Shown: positions 1 to 38,090, counted from the stretch's first letter. The stretch: DNA of 64,000 bases from Branchiostoma floridae (GCF_000003815.2 NC_049988.1:15389016-15453015); one strand, 5' to 3'. The notes: generated by a model not told the origin, from the letters alone. Translations and numbers: made by a program.

Positions 1-1963
1 TCAATCATGTGCCAGTTGTGGGCACACCATGTGTCATATGGTCTCATACCCCAGTTATGCCCTCACATTTCATATGATATATAAACACGCATGGTCGTGC
101 AAAGGTCCAGGAAAGACGAACAGAGCATCTAGAGTTAACGAGACGTAAACGCAAAGAGAAACTGCAACTACTATAAACACGCAACTCTTATGGGTGGAAA
201 TCCAATAAAGAAACATTTTTTTTCTGGAGATGTTTTACTTTCAAGAGCACTTGTTCAGTAATCAACAAAAAAAAATGTTCCCAAATCCGACCTGGGGATC
301 AATTTTTATGGCATGTAGAACTGCACTTATTTACTATCCGCAAGAGGTGCTCTGCTGACATTAGTCGCAGGCCGCATTACTGAGGACAAACAATCGTATA
401 CGTCTGATACTGACTCGAATGCCAAAAAATTCCTACCCAATCCTGTCAGAAATACACAAGCTTTTATCTCAAATCCTTTCTATACGAGGTTGAGGTTGGG
501 GAATTTATCATATACATAAACACCAATGTATCGTATGGATGTTCCCACCACTGGAAAAACCTTGGCGGCCATCTTGTGGTGACCCCTACGACCCCACAGA
601 TGTTGGTGCAGGAATTGACCTGATTATTGATGTCATGTCACCGTAGGTTAGACTGAAGAGAACAGGTGGAATAGTAGAAGCTGATGGGAATATATCATGT
701 AACATTGGGTTCTTTTACACAGCTGTGCTACCATTTATTTTCAGAAGCCAAAAGTCTTGTAATTGAAGAAACACAAGGGATATTTTCACTTTCGCAGCCC
801 CAAAATAGAAATAATTGGAAAAAACAAGACAAAACAACTTCAGACCAAAAGAGGAAAACAAAGAACCATATATTAGAACATTGGCCAATATGACATACTC
901 CCTAATTGAAATTAGATGGATTTTCAATTTGGCATATGAATTATATCCCTAATTTCCGGGTGTAATTTCATACCAGCGATACATTGTGTCCTAAGCCATA
1001 TTGATGGTCGTATTCCAAACCATCCTATATAAGTAGTGACAGCTGATATTCCCTAGGAGCCAGCAATGAAAGACCCAACTGAGCAGAGAGGCAGCTCCTG
1101 TTCTATCCTTTTATATCTGCCAGAATGAGGCAATTGGGCAGGAATGCACCCCACCAATTCTACAGGAATGTACTCTGCCCGATTCTCATGTGCAGCATTT
1201 GTCCTCCCGAAATGCCTCCTCATGTCTGGAATTGTCGTTCCAAATCATGGGGATGTATCTTCCTCCTTGGCTTTGCGTTCGTCTTATAGTTTGGCAAGGA
1301 ATGTTACAACGTGAGGAAATCTGAATTCTGATTTCATAAGAAAAGACTGTGTTTGTGATTCGATTGTAGCAAATGTTGCATCTGGATTTGGAATGAGCCA
1401 GTCCCTATGAGATCACAGCACAGGTGGTGAAATCATTACAGTTGTACTGTACTGGCTGTAGTAATGGAACAACACTAGGGGTTACTAGACTGTGTTGGTA
1501 GGTAGAAGAGAAAATGAAAAACAGCAGTGATTCTTTGAAGCGGCGTTCGCGCCCACGTTCTGTAACATGGTGGGATGAAGAAGAAACAGTTGCAGTGGTG
1601 CAGGAGGCAGGGGTGAGTTGTGTGAGGGTGTGACGATAGTGACATCAAGATTTCACTGCATTGATACAGCCAACTGGGATTAGCCATTTGATTAGACATG
1701 GGTCCTACAAGCATAGGACCCCAGCACATGTCAGTTTTGGCCCTGTTTTGTGCCAAATTATTCCGTTCTGCCCACCGAGACAGATTTCTGAATATCTCAA
1801 TGCATTGGTTTTGTATGTGTTCTTTGCAGGCATTTGGCTCATAGATCTGTTCTGGACGTGCTACGGTTATGATTTTTGAGTGGTAGATAGCTCTTCAAGC
1901 CGAGAGTAAGTAGCCTTAGGCCCTCTAGTTTAAGCTGTTTTTCCCTTTTATTCTTCCATCTAG
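1..1963. other. Par-3 intron (upstream part), no gene seen
   Basis: Since the first Par-3 exon in the window begins inside PDZ2 with a good acceptor, this stretch should be the intron before it. I see no convincing exon, RNA gene or complete repeat here. The sequence around 1,840-1,900 resembles the tail of the dispersed repeat described at 19,801. The exons for PDZ1, the N-terminal domain and most of PDZ2 must lie to the left of the window. Confidence 0.5.
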
Positions 1964-1998
1964 GTGAACGGTATCGAGCTAACAGGAAAGATGCAGCC
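1964..1998 (+). pseudogene. truncated copy of the Par-3 PDZ2 exon start (decoy exon)
   Basis: A pyrimidine tract plus CATCTAG acceptor is followed by about 35 bases that match the start of the real exon at 2,091 except for two substitutions. Similarity then stops and the sequence runs on as intron. The acceptor is also duplicated (TTCTTCCATCTAG here, CTTGTACCATCTAG at the real exon). This looks like a partial local duplication about 127 bp upstream of the true exon. It has no matching donor and is probably not used. Confidence 0.7.
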
Positions 1999-2090
1999 TA
2001 ACTCAACAACAGTAACATAACAACATGTACATGTGCTACTGTGCAATCAGCATTCTTTTTGACTATTTTCATTCTTCTTGTACCATCTAG

Positions 2091-26866
<24,776 letters not shown>

Positions 26867-29800
26867 GTCAGCGCTACTTTTATACTTGTAGATAAGATAA
26901 GATGGGAATTCTGAACTGAAGGAAGAACAATCAGAAAAATGTTGAACATATGTGCCAAACTGGGTGTAACTTGTGTTTGGTCGGATGGGATGATGTTAGA
27001 AACTAAGAGGTTCTCCCAAAGTGAAAGATCATTGGTGGTTCATTGGTGGCACCTTACTTAACCCTTTCATTCTGGCACCAAATATCTTTTGGCTGAAGAA
27101 CTTGGCAATAAAAAGGGTAAAATTCGCCAAAAGGCAGTTACTCAAGCAATTGGTATGATTTTGGAAACTGTCGGACATTTCAGATAACATGATGCTTTTT
27201 TGCATATCTTATTACCTGGATGTCTAACCTTCATCGACGTAAAAAGGGTAAAAGTTTAGGAACGGCAAAGGTAGCAAAAATTTGTATGGTGAAAAAGTAC
27301 TGAATGAAAGTTTTTGGATCAAAGAAGTAACAGTATGATATTAGAGCCACCATTTATCTTTCATTTTCTGTAGAATCTTTTAGAGAGAAAAATTGCCTGG
27401 TCATATGGGGATCAAAATGATCTGGACCAAAAGTTGGAGTTTGAAATATGCTGTACTTAGCAGAGAATACTAACACAGCCATTGTATATACATGTACCCA
27501 GAGTGGCAGTTATCACATAGGGATAGTTTGATGTAGACAGGCCACACATTGGTTTTTCCTTTATCTCCTATGGTATCATAAAGGAATATCTATTGGCAGA
27601 AACCTGACCACCCCTTTGAAGCTAATAGTTTGTGCCTGTTACAGACTTTACAGAGTTGGGACAAACCATTCAGATGGACAGCGGGGGGATTTATATGGAA
27701 GTACTTCTCTTTGTATCAGTAAGGGTGCTTGTTGTATAAAGCTAGCTGTGCCTTATGCCACTGCTTCTAGGGTTCCCTTTGAAAAGGGATCATTGCGTTT
27801 TTAAAGTAGAACGTCAGAATCGTTAGGAAACGACATGATGTGAGATACGCCAAATGTGTGACCAAGCATTGAGACAAGTCTATTTTGTGAATGAATACTA
27901 TGTAAGATATATATACACTGTACAGGAATTGGGCAGGAATGAGGAATTGTTAGTTATGTTGGTTTGATAGAGTGTATCATGTAGCTAGAGTAGCCAAACT
28001 AAATCTGACAAATCAAAACATAGTGATTACTAGTATATAAACTGCAGGCCTAAACAGAAACCATGTCGCAGAAACCCTGATAGTATTTTGTGATTCTGTA
28101 TGTGCCCAAGTCTGATGTAAGGCTAAGATGATGTAGGTACTATGGTTAACTGCAGAAAGCAATAATTGTTACAAATACAACCAGAAATGTAATACGGCTT
28201 GATTGATACATAGAAGTGTTGCTTGACTGTTAACATTCTTACATTAATAAGAATTTCTTCATATCGAAAGTGTAGAATTTACAGAAAGCCAATGTGGACT
28301 TTAAATCAATGACAGACAAAAGAAAAAAGAATAATTCTTGTAATGTCAACCTAGTTCAGCCAATCTTTGCACTTAGGAAGAATGCCCCCACATAAAAATT
28401 ATGGCAAAAGCAATCTTTTGATATTGCAGATGATGAGCAATACTAATACTTCTTCAACTTGCATTAAGAAGAGTTTTTGTCCTCACATCATCAGTGCCTT
28501 TCATTAGACTTGGGCATGTTTGTAGCAATAATGATTCTCACATATCTGAAGTACAGCCTTCACACATGCAGTATGGAAGCAGCTGCTACTGTCATAAGCC
28601 AAGTTCAGTGTCACACTTGACGACAAGTTCTTACCTCCTCTGCCAATGAGTTTATCTTCACTCATTTTTACTGAAATGTTGACTGTCCACTCCTTGGCAT
28701 AAGGACATGGTGGTGAAATTTTTTTGGAAAGATCTGGATTTTGTTCCAGCATTTAATGGATTCTTTGCCACTAGGAGGTCAGTCATGCACCTAGCAGTTT
28801 CACCCCAAACTGCAGGACACAAGAATGTTAGTCCTGAAACAAAGATGACATGGGCAACCCAAGAAAGATCTTACTTGTTGAGGTCTGTCCTTATTCTGAG
28901 TGCTGTCTACTTTTGAATTTGATATACATGAGAAAATATACTGTCAAACCTGTCTATAGCGACCACCCAAGGGACTGGAAGAAGAAAATGCTTATAGTAG
29001 ACGGTTGGTCACTTGAGGCAGGTTAAGAAGGATATGTAATGCCTGGATTAATGGAAATAGTAAGCTTAAGTGGCCATTATAGCCAGGTTGTCCTTATGCA
29101 GAGGTGGTTACAGGCCTATACAGGTCTGACTAGCTATTTCTTCATATTCAAGCAGTTGGATATTCCATAAGGAATTGTTGAAATAAACACTATTTGCCAA
29201 GTCTTGGGTTTTACCATGGTAACTGCAGATTAAGCCAAAAATGATATCTTCTAGATCATATCAATAGAAATGATTTTAACGACAAGAATTCTCAACCTTT
29301 TTGTGTATCTCACATTGTACTGTAGACAATGTGAAGCAAATGTACGTTTTACAACTTGTGTATAAAAAAAACTAACTTTCGATATTTATCTGATGTTGAA
29401 GCAAATCTTCTCATTAGTTAAGTTACTTATTAAGTATTTGTTCTAAGGTTACACGGTTTCTTACTCCCTGTATAAAGTTATTTTGGTATAAGAAAAATGG
29501 CAGATTTCTTTGAAGGGTTTGATTGAATTTTTAGACTTGAATTCGAAATTATCAAACTTGTACATTATCAGTTTTACCATCCCAGCTAAAATCCCCTTCA
29601 GTACTTAGATATTATTTGTACCTAACTTAGAAATCTTACTTTTTTCGAAATTTTGCGGTAATGCAAGTATGATTTTCAGTGGGTTTCTACTATTGTAATG
29701 GACTCTCTCAGTTTGAAGCGTTTGCCATGTACTTAGCCAGATTTGTACCCTCCTAACTCATTTTGCAAAATGCAAAGCATTTTACCTCACTGATATGTAC

Positions 29801-30634
29801 CTAATAAAATTTGTATCTTACATTCGTATATCCTACTGTTTCTTGTTTGTTATTTACCATGAGTGTTTCTTATTAAAAAGTAGTTACAGTTCTAAGAAAT
29901 TGTTCAGGCAATGTCTATTTGTATATCATACAAATCCTGTAAAGACATTGACAAATACAATGTAAGTCTGTTCTGTTTCTTTATACATTGTACTTAAAAA
30001 AGATGATATTTTAGGCCACTACTCTTTGTACGTGTTGTTTGATTATAAGATCAGAGATAACATTTCGTAAAATATCTTTTGCACACTTCCCATTTAAATA
30101 TTCTGGAACTATATATGTAGAATAAACAATACGGCATGTTGAATGTGTACGTTGAAATAAGTAAGACTTGATGTACAAAAGAGAGCTTAATTCGGGTGAC
30201 TTCGTCTGCTACCCTCCAGTATCGGTTTACTAATTAAACTCACTGCGTCCATTACACCTCTATTAATATGAAGATCACCAGTTCGGAATGTTTAAGTCCT
30301 TCTACACCACCTCCGATACTTGTGCTTGTGAATGATATATTTCTGTATACATAAAATGCCTTGATTTTACGAAAATGTAACAGTCACCATTCAGAATTCT
30401 TTGCGAGCCCTTTTCGAAGCATCTTTTACATGAATGAATATGCGATTATTTGTTATAGTATCGCATGTATACTTTCGTGGAATTGGTAAAATAATACTGA
30501 AGGTCTCCATCAGAATGGACAAGTCTAGGATGGCCGTCATGTGCCTATTGTATTTAGCTAGAGACAACGCAGTTCATCCGTGTAGTCCAATGACGAAGTC
30601 AATTTCGAAGTTTGACTTGCGTTTCCATAATTCG
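26867..30634. other. Par-3 3' UTR and intergenic sequence
   Basis: AT-rich sequence with no splice-phase-consistent exon. It contains one repeat fragment at 27,133-27,240. An AATAAA followed by T-rich and GT-rich sequence at 29,803 is a possible poly(A) signal for Par-3 and would imply a 3' UTR of almost 3 kb; other AATAAA occur at about 29,184 and 30,123. Confidence 0.45.
27133..27240. mobile_element. repeat fragment related to 7,545-7,735
   Basis: CAGTTACTCAAGCAATTGGT, GACATTTCAGATAACATGATG and GCATATCTTATTACCTGGATG match the ends and flank of the element at 7,545. The central part with the hammerhead-like core is missing here. Confidence 0.5.
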
Positions 30635-30961
30635 TCAAAGCCTTGTAGTGTATGATCTCGTCGTCTCGATGGTTTCTCCCGTCTTCAAGAATTCTGCCAG
30701 AGATATGGCGCTCGCACTCCACTCGAATCTTTGTGAATCCTCTGGAGATTTTTGCGACTTGTTAGGTTGTTGGCCGTCCAAAGCTTCGATATCTTCCGGC
30801 CAGTCCATTTCGTCCGGCGGGGGCGGCCAGAAATCCACCGAGACCGTGTCTGTGTCGTCAGAGTCTGAGAAGGTGATGGAGGGTAATGTAGAGGGCGGCT
30901 CGATCGACTCTGGGGCCTGGGGGTGTATCGTGCTGACCGATTGTGTCTGTGGTCTCTTACC
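30635..30961 (-). CDS. last exon of the membrane protein: acidic, Pro/Trp tail
   Basis: Acceptor TTTTATGTTCCAG on the minus strand, phase 0. It starts GKRPQTQSVSTIHPQAPESI and ends TTRSYTTRL before the stop. A DSDDTD acidic patch with FWPPPPDEMDWPED is the most distinctive segment. Confidence 0.7.
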   Translation of the reverse strand, partial: GKRPQTQSVSTIHPQAPESIEPPSTLPSITFSDSDDTDTVSVDFWPPPPDEMDWPEDIEALDGQQPNKSQKSPEDSQRFEWSASAISLAEFLKTGETIETTRSYTTRL

Positions 30962-33900
30962 CTGGAACATAAAATATTTTCATGAATGGAATGCAAATAC
31001 AACTTTTCTTGTTACATAGGCTATTGACTACACAACCCCATACACGTTGTTGTACTATGTAACGTTATATTACCGTACTCTGGAAGTATGAGAAGAATCT
31101 GTGTTGAATGTATTCCCTTGGGTTCTGCTTATCATTTATATGCTTATCAGGTACGGTACAAGTCAAAGGAACAGCTCTTACTGGCCTAGCAGTTCACTGA
31201 AGGGTTTAGATATCTCGAAGTCGAAAATCCAGCTTCGGATAGCTATCGTTAACGTCCCTTGCCTATACGCATAGATCTGTATGCTTAGTGGGGTCAATGA
31301 CCTTGGTGCTGAAATGCCATCTAACAGTGACCCAGCCACTGTAGAGGCAAGGATAAGGTCATGGTGGCGCCACAAATGATTGTACTCAAATGAGACCTGG
31401 CCCTGTAAACTTGGGCCTACATGTTGGGTACTGATAGAGCGGTAGTGTCCTTTGTGCTGAAATGCCTTCAAATTACCACCCAGCCCCTTTGAAGTATCGC
31501 TGTGGGCACGACGGGCTCCCAATTATATCAGTGTATTCGCATGAAATGTCCCTAAACTGCACTAGCTACCGTTAATGTTACCAAGTGTGAGATTGGACAT
31601 GTTGTTTTCTATGGTACTGAAACGCATGCCCTCGTATGGCCTGAATTTTATCCGCAGTAAGATCGTTAGTTTTTCACCTTTAGACCATACTCTGCAATAT
31701 TTTCCCACCTCTTAGTTCTACTCTACAACATACCAGGAAGCTGTGAGAAAACACTTGTTGATTCAGGGTTGTCATCCCTGGTAGGTAGCGCTGTAAACCA
31801 ATACGATTCGGCCCAGCAAACGAACTTCTGGACTCTCTTGACAGCGCCCTCAAGCGGGCGTCTAGAGACTGCAGGTGTGACGGATGCAAAGTTTGCGGCT
31901 TCCAGTAAGGATGTGGTCTTCTTGAAGAATGTCCGCGAAGTTTAGAGTTGAGATGTTTCGCCTTGGGCAGCTTGTGAAGACGGTATATTTGAGGGGGTGG
32001 ACGTTGATATCTGGTTCCCCACAGACTCGGCTTGGGCTGCGGCACGCCATAGAACCTGCCCGGATAAATAATCGACAGTGCTAATATCGCTCGGTAAGTA
32101 ACAATGGCATCATAACAAAATAAGAAAATATCATATATCATAACAATCTAGGCTAGGTCCTTTACTATAAGATAAAATGCCGGCTTCAGTACGATGTTAC
32201 AATAACGATAGAATGTCTTTTGCTAGAATCTCTTAGTTTTTCTTAAAATCCTGATTTTGTAGGAGATTACGTAACGTAATAGCCTTGTTTCAGAATATCA
32301 AAGTAAAATCTTCGATAGAGTGGTCTGAAAGTTGCTGTCAAACAAGCCTTGAAAAGTTTTAACGTTTGAAAATTGTCAAAACAGGAATGATCGCTTTTTA
32401 CAAACATATCATCCCATTTTGTGCGTGTATGTTTAGTGGGGCAGATGCCCTAGCCTTGGTGCTGAAATGCCATCAAACAGAAACCCTACACTGTGTGAAA
32501 TGCCATTTGTCCCTACCAAAACGTTCGCCCCATCAAGGCCCGCTTCCCACAGAAGTGTTTTGCCGCTAGAAGTAGGATGAGTAGCACCACAACACCGACG
32601 GCGGTTAGAAATATTCCTCTTATGTCAGCACCGGAGGAGTCTGGACTTGACGTATCTAGGCATGTAGTAAGGAAAAAAGCTTGGTTAGATTCTGTCATAC
32701 GCGTTTAGCATGAGCGTAACAAACGAAACGTACATTTTAGTAAACGTTGCAACGTATTTGACTTGATACTATTTCATGTATTTCATCTTGTTTAAACTTA
32801 ACTGCTGTTTATATATTCATAATGCTGAAGATATACTTACTGGACGTCAGTGGAGAGGTAGTTGCACAAGATCCGTTCCGTTTGCCATCGCCACACCTGA
32901 ATGGCGGCACATTTTATTTAGATTCAACTTTCACCCTTTGGTAGAATATACAAAACTGTACTACTCCCTTTGATATGACTTATAGAACCTGCAGTGCGGA
33001 CACACACAGACAGGCGCTCACAAACACACAGAGAGAGAGAGAAAGAGAGAGAGAGAGAGCAACTGGTATTGTTGTCATAAAGTGCATACCGAGTGAGCGA
33101 TATTATTACTTAATAGAAAACGGACATTGATAGAATATCTTACACAGAACTTGAGTTCACTCCAAGAACTGCGCCGGCAGTATCAGAAGCTGGCAGTCCT
33201 CGATTCATCCCGGTCTCACAGGCACAGCCAGACCACGGTCAACATAACCATCGGACAACGACACAGTGCACCATCACTATCACTTGTCTGCAAACTGTCG
33301 GCCTTGGTGTCCTTGGCAGTGTTGTGGTTTTCTATTTCTGTTCGTCAGATCCATAGCTATTTTGGCTTCTCAGATTTGCCAACAGAAATCCAAGTTGACG
33401 ACATCTGCCACGTAATGCTAGTAGCAGGTAGTTGATTTCGTTCCACGATCAAAGACACAGGTATGAACAGGCATCAGCTGAAGGTGATATGTCAGAGTGA
33501 TTAATGTATAAACATATCCTCGTGGAGACATCTTGACAGCTGCCTTGGTACGTACTTAATTGAACACGAACAATACGCTTTTGTAAAGGACTCTCTAAAT
33601 ACACAAACCAAGAGCCGGTCTGTATGTGTGCAGTATCGTGAATAAGATCCTGGTTTGCCTATATTCTTAGACAAAATCCGCTTTTAAGTGACCACTAGCA
33701 CCCACCTCTTACATATTACTAACACCAACCCTACAAATTCCGTAGTACGCAACCTACCTAATAAAGCATAATTTTGAAAATCCAATCGTAATCATAAACA
33801 CGGATTGTACTTTCTAAACAAGAAGGTTCTAGCAACGCTTTAAAGCATGACTGCGCACAAGATTTTAAAGTAGAATAGTCTATGATAGGGCTTACCTTAG

Positions 33901-34577
33901 TATATTCTCTGTGCCACAGTACGATCACCGTAATCCCATGGGCTCAGATACACACAAAACAATACGATCCAGAGGGACTCAAGGTGACCCTAGCTAACCT
34001 AAACATGTCAACTCAATTTACCAACCTCCATCAAGCCAAGACGGCCATAGAATGATTATCACTTATCGTAATGAACGCATCTTTGTACGCAGACAAAATG
34101 TACCAGCCAGAAAGGTTTTTGCTGCTCTATCTAATACAAAATATGATTTGTCAACCTACGTCCCAAGCTTCACGTAGGTACTGGTCTTATTGTAATCTTT
34201 GTATCAAAGACGTCCATATCTCAGTATCTCAGAGCACAATCGAATTATAACAAAAGGTGGTCATAAATAAGAACGATATAGCGTTAGTTGTGACGAACGC
34301 ATTATTTCGTGCCGTCCCAAGACAATAGCGAGCCGGCCGAAGGACCTTACATTGTCGGTTGAATGTGTAGGAATTTCTATTCACCGTCTTTTGTGATCTA
34401 GGAATTAATCTTAGTCAAGTACAGCCGCCCATACTGTACCGCATATCTATGCCACACAATATACGTCCATCAACTAAATAAACAAAGGGACGCAGGGTCC
34501 CATGTATAGCTCAAATCACTTGCACTTACCTGCAACACATCCCTAAAATCAGGCGGTGATGTAGTTGATGTTGCCAT
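30635..34577 (-). CDS. unrecognised single-pass membrane protein
   Basis: Six minus-strand exons keep phase: 34577-34530, 33214-33144, 32896-32841, 32655-32517, 32055-31734, 30961-30635 (963 nt, 320 residues). No signal peptide. The short ectodomain holds sequons NSS, NGS and NTS and two cysteines in VCGDGKRNGSC. One membrane helix, GIFLTAVGVVVLLILLLAA, is followed by KHFCGKR, so the C terminus should be cytoplasmic. The tail of about 240 residues is basic and Pro-rich first (VPQPKPSLWGTRYQRPPP), then acidic (SDSDDTDTVSVDFWPPPPDE, MDWPEDIEAL). The last four exons are well supported; the second has a weak acceptor and the first rests on an ATG, a CAG|GTAAGT donor and phase. I do not recognise the family; the tail suggests SH3/WW-type binding, which is inference. 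Confidence 0.6.
31283..31500. repeat. local repeat (GGTGCTGAAATGCC blocks)
   Basis: CCTTGGTGCTGAAATGCCAT near 31,300 recurs near 32,455, and a shorter version (TTTGTGCTGAAATGCCTTC) occurs near 31,452. At about 32,420-32,490 the similarity includes TTTAGTGGGGCAGATGCCCTAG. Dispersed, unclassified. Confidence 0.6.
31734..32055 (-). CDS. membrane protein exon: basic cytoplasmic segment
   Basis: Acceptor TTTATCCGGGCAG and donor CTG|GTATGT on the minus strand, phase 2 in and 0 out. Reads FYGVPQPKPSLWGTRYQRPP and later RLRALSRESRSSFAG, rich in Arg, Lys, His and Pro. Confidence 0.65.
32517..32655 (-). CDS. membrane protein exon: transmembrane helix
   Basis: Acceptor TTTTCCTTACTACATGCCTAG; reads NTSSPDSSGADIRG and then a 19-residue hydrophobic helix followed by KHFCGKRALMGRTFW. 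The donor TTTG|GTAGGG is weak, but the phase (2) fits the next exon. Confidence 0.7.
33003..33060. repeat. CA-type and (GA)n simple sequence
   Basis: ACACACACAGACAGG is followed by a run of GAGA repeats to 33,059. It lies in an intron of the minus-strand membrane protein gene. Confidence 0.8.
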
Positions 34578-36050
34578 GTGAATTTTCTACATTCAAATAC
34601 AACGCTGAATGAAACAGACGTCCAGCTACTGGATAAGAGTAGATAATGCCAATAATGATGAAGATGATAATACAGCTGAATAGCCGGGCTTTTGTCAATG
34701 ATATGACATGTTTGGCCATGCGTTTTTAGGAAGGTCTGCTAGATGACGCTCATGTATGCTGCATTTGGTCTGACTTGATGACATACAGTTGCAAAGGGTC
34801 ACACCTTCATACCTGCATACCATCTTCAGTCAAGGGAGGAGTAGACTCCTGTAGTGGACTGATTTTGACACTTCAGGTCATCAGACTAAGCATGCTCATA
34901 CATCAGATGCCCCCAGAAATCTTTACCACACATTGCATAAATTTCTGCAACCTGTACCTCTTTCTGCAACCTGTACCTCAACGTGTCACCTGTAACTATG
35001 TGACAGTGATTTATATTGAGGTCATCACAATAAATAATTTAGCAGTACGTTGTAATTTATCAAGCATTGTATTTGAGGCCATAACGTTATAACGTTACAT
35101 GTATCATAGAAAATACAGCACCACGAAATAGAATAGAATCATTTTTAGACGAAAGATTTGGTAATTTATTTGATTTGCTTGTAAATGTAGCAAAGGGCCT
35201 GGGAAAGCCAAATTTTAGAAATGTATTTATCTATTTATTCAATTTTAGAAATATAGTTTAGATGCACGATATTGAAAGGGCTATGAGTGGACTGACCGTG
35301 AGTTGTTAAAATGACAGAGAGAAGTTGGCTATGCACGTGAATTGGGACCTCCTGCCTTGCCCGACAAGCTGACACACGGCGACTTCATGTGGAGAAGGAC
35401 ACAAATCTTCCGTGACCTTTTGACCCCACTATACTTTCTGGTGTCCAGCAGAGAAAGGAAGAGCCTGAGATGATGTCCATGCACATCTTCTCCTGAAAGA
35501 ATTGCACTTCCAGACGTTTTGTTGTCTTCGATATTCCTTCTCTCCTGTGTTCAGGTCATCTTCCTAATTCCAGGCACAGTCCAATAGCACTTGGGTACGT
35601 TTACAAGTCTTCTTTCTTCTATACTGTTGTTTGAAACTTTGATGGAACTTGCACTGCAGTGGACGGGACTTGCACTGCGCAAGTTGCAGTTAATTTTCGC
35701 CGAGGGCTAAAACGTGGCGACTAAACTCTGACATGTTCAAAACTGTTTGAAGTTAAATTATGTGTAAATTTATGTTAAATCTTAGACTGCAACTGTATTT
35801 GTATTGTTATGGCGTTGCTAAGAAAATTATGTCACACGTGGTGCCATAAATTTTTCAAGTGATGGCAAAATGGCGCCGTCTAATTTTTTTTTTTTTTTAA
35901 TTTTAAAGAAAAATGATTGGGTTTGCTAGTAACGTTAAAAACTGAAAACAAAAGTGAGATAAGATTATATATTGTAACTGTTACGTATCATCCGAGAAAT
36001 TGAATGTTTATGATTAGAATAAGTTGGATCATAGAAAGAAAAGAAGGGTC
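34578..36050. other. intergenic, nothing recognised
   Basis: This stretch lies upstream of the first exon of the minus-strand gene and may hold its promoter. I see no conserved motif, repeat family or exon that I can support. There is a run of T at 35,887-35,898. Confidence 0.4.
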
Positions 36051-36054
36051 TGCA

Positions 36055-36145
36055 ATATGTATCGAGAGATGGGTGAAATATTTTTCGTAGTGCTGCAACC
36101 GCTATGGTGCCGTGTGCAAAGCTCAAACCGGAAGTGACGCGTGAC
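36055..36145. repeat. left member of a long-distance inverted pair
   Basis: GAAATATTTTTCGTAGTGCT, GCAACCG and AAACCGGAAGTGACGCG occur here and, inverted, at 43,216-43,300. The pair brackets the palindromic minisatellite. The ACCGGAAGTGACG block resembles a combined ETS/CRE promoter site, so this could instead be a duplicated promoter. Confidence 0.75.
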
Positions 36146-36574
36146 CCGTGACATATGACCTCGCTCCCAGGGTGTGCAGTACACTGTGCCTTGGGAACGA
36201 CCGAGCAACCATGGCTGCGAAACTATCGTCTGCCGTGGTCGGACCGCAGTTGCCAACATATAAAATCTTTAATTCAAAGCTTTAGAGGAAACACTTGCCA
36301 GTTTTAAGAAATGAGTACTGACCAACAATTCAGAAATCAAAAAAGATAAGAAGCTTTTTGGGGAAAATGGTGAGTTTTCCGATCGGGTTTCTGACCAGTT
36401 TTCTCGCGAAATGTGCTCTATAACGTTAACTCCAATGCGCTGTATCGTTAGTATAAGTTATTGACGTTATAAGCTTTGAGTGCTCTAAAGCACTGTGTTG
36501 GAAAATGCCCCAACCACAGTCCTGCCAATGTACATGTCATTAAAACTTCAAAACTCATGTAAATCTGAATTATA

Positions 36575-36614
36575 CTTTGGGTACCTACTGGCTGGCAAAA
36601 TACACCAGATGATT
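36575..36614 (+). mobile_element. tail-only copy of the 5S-type SINE
   Basis: TTTGGGTACCTACTGGCTGG and CAAAATACACCAGATGATT match the 3' end of the SINE at 13,769-14,038; the rest is absent, as in 5'-truncated insertions. Confidence 0.7.
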
Positions 36615-36984
36615 AACGTTATATCCTAACTGAGTTATCAGAGAAGAAACGTGACTTCACAGCAATCTAATTTATTGACATTACAGACTCATTACATTAT
36701 TGAACATTGTAATTCTGAAACGTCATTCACAGCCATTGTTGTAACACTACATCATTGTACATTGTACAGCTGAACTTGCTGAAGTGTATAAAATCTTGAG
36801 AGCTAGCACACTAGCCTGGCAGGTAGGCATGCAACATGCATTAGAGACCATTAGAGATCTTAGAAATGAATTGGTCCTCATTAAAGATGCATCTATGCAG
36901 TTATACTTACACCAACGTTTCCGCATTCATATCACAAAACACCCGAAAGGCACTATGAATAAATATGAAGATTCACATTATGTC

Positions 36985-37160
36985 CTTTTGTTTACATGTA
37001 CGCTAGTTAACTACTGCTCAAGCCAAAATGATTGAAAATTAAATTTATCATTCGTATCATGAACCAGACCTACTTTTGTTTACATGTACGCTAGTTAACT
37101 ACTGCTCAAGCCAAAATGATTGAAAATTAAATTTATCATTCGTATCATGAACCAGACCTA
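36985..37160. repeat. perfect 88-bp tandem duplication
   Basis: Two identical 88-bp units, 36985-37072 and 37073-37160, starting CTTTTGTTTACATGTACGCT. No difference is visible between copies, so the event is recent or an assembly artefact. Confidence 0.92.
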
Positions 37161-38090
37161 GTGGCTTTTACAATTAGTTCTTGATAAAATCCTTGCATCA
37201 ATGACACTCCTGAATCAGCATTTTTGAATGTACATATATGTCCCCTAGACAAGTACACATAACTTTTTCAAATTTGTTGTCAACCAAAGAGAGACATATT
37301 AGCAAGTGTAAATATTGACAAGATACCTGGCAAGCAACTGACTCCAACAAAGCTGTCATCTTACAACTAACGTTATAAGAAGTTCTACAATGCCAAACAC
37401 AGTCTCAAAATATATGCTTAATGTCAAGCACAGACCACATCCCAATGTGCACTGCACTATTGATCCTTAGTAAAATAACTGTTACAGTACTAGCATAAGA
37501 TTTCATCTGTTACACAAGTTGGAAAAAAGTTCAACTATCTTCATGGTACAGTGGTGTTTTAGAAGTTTGCGATATATATATGTATATAGGCTACAAAAAT
37601 CCAAACTTTCAAGACAAGCTAGGAATATCATATCAACAAATTGGGTAATAGAAATGCAGGCAGTTTTTAATGAAGGTTTCCATCTTGCATAGATGTTGTC
37701 ACTGGTACCTGCAATGTAAAAAAAAGCCTGTCAAAATCAAACCGACTGACAAATTATTTTGAAAAGAATGAAATAAGACAAAGATATGGGATCAACCCAA
37801 CAGGAGTATTTCACAAAAATTGATCAGGGACAATCCAATGTCCACCTTGGAACAGTATAAAATATAATAGTTCACTATAACAAGTGTTGGCAGGTGATAA
37901 TACTCTCACGACTCAAAAAGTTTGTCAACAATAGCATTTTGTCAATTTGTCCAAATATGACACTGGTAATTGAAGATTGTAACAATGAGCTAGAAGAACA
38001 CCTGGAGTGTGGATGGAGAAAAGTGTAGAAACTTACCAATAGTCTTAGCCTCATATTCATGAAGTATCATAATGATTAATTATTTCCACT

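Noticed and set aside
33127-33435. Plus-strand 102-codon frame with a hydrophobic stretch
   Set aside because: The minus strand carries exons of the membrane protein in matching phase; the plus frame has no splice partner.
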